This document shows positions 5,261-5,327 of a DNA stretch of 5,327 bases, piece by piece. The notes under the pieces were generated by a model. The model had not been told where the DNA came from. It made no database searches and saw only the letters and a list, made by a program, of their open reading frames with translations. The position numbers were made by a program, and so were the translations under genes. How positions within the stretch are numbered: position 1 is the first letter of the stretch; the number at the start of each line of letters is the position of its first letter. Source of the stretch: Acidobacteriaceae bacterium (GTDB lineage Bacteria > Acidobacteriota > Terriglobia > Terriglobales > Acidobacteriaceae); NCBI GenBank assembly GCA_025462805.1, contig JAOAPJ010000131.1, positions 1-5,327 on the forward strand, read 5' to 3'.

Positions 5261-5327
5261 ACAGGAGCCGAGGGAGTAAGGGTTGCGCGGAGGGTGCGAT
5301 CGCATAGGAAGACACGTCCAAGCTGCC

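Noticed and set aside
5281..5327. Plus-strand TTG-started frame at the right edge
   Set aside because: It has a rare start codon, only about 15 codons before the window ends and no recognisable sequence.

Overview
The window looks like a chromosomal piece of an Acidobacteriota genome, probably the Terriglobia/Acidobacteriaceae side. The main reason is the 915-residue TonB-dependent receptor. It has an N-terminal carboxypeptidase-regulatory-like domain, a plug, a long barrel and a terminal Phe, an Oar-like layout that is abundant in that phylum. Base composition is moderately GC-rich throughout. No insertion sequence, tRNA, rRNA, CRISPR array or phage gene is visible.

Layout from left to right: (i) positions 1-96 hold the 3' end of a plus-strand gene, probably aspartate-semialdehyde dehydrogenase. 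It converges on the next gene with only 7 bp between stop codons. (ii) 104-1279, minus strand, is a dGTP triphosphohydrolase-like HD-domain enzyme (nucleotide-pool housekeeping). (iii) 1280-1402 is a 123-bp intergenic stretch holding two perfect inverted repeats. (iv) 1403-1804, minus, is a four-helix MerC-family membrane protein with a Cys-rich tail. (v) 1853-2011, minus, is a 52-residue single-span membrane protein ending in DHHID. (vi) 2087-4834, minus, is the receptor. (vii) 4882-5181, minus, is a 99-residue exported Cys/His protein. (viii) 5182-5327 is the upstream region, with candidate promoters and a perfect 7-7-7 inverted repeat.

The four minus-strand genes from 5181 down to 1403 are separated by only 47, 75 and 48 bp, with no convincing terminator between them. 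They read as one transcription unit: exported Cys/His protein, outer-membrane receptor, tiny inner-membrane protein, MerC-type inner-membrane protein. My inference is a metal-acquisition or metal-handling module spanning outer membrane, periplasm and inner membrane. No merR, merA, merT or merP is present, so this is not a classical mercury-resistance operon. The metal (Zn, Cu, Fe, Hg or other) cannot be read from the sequence. This module is the most interesting content of the window; dgt and asd are probably unrelated neighbours.
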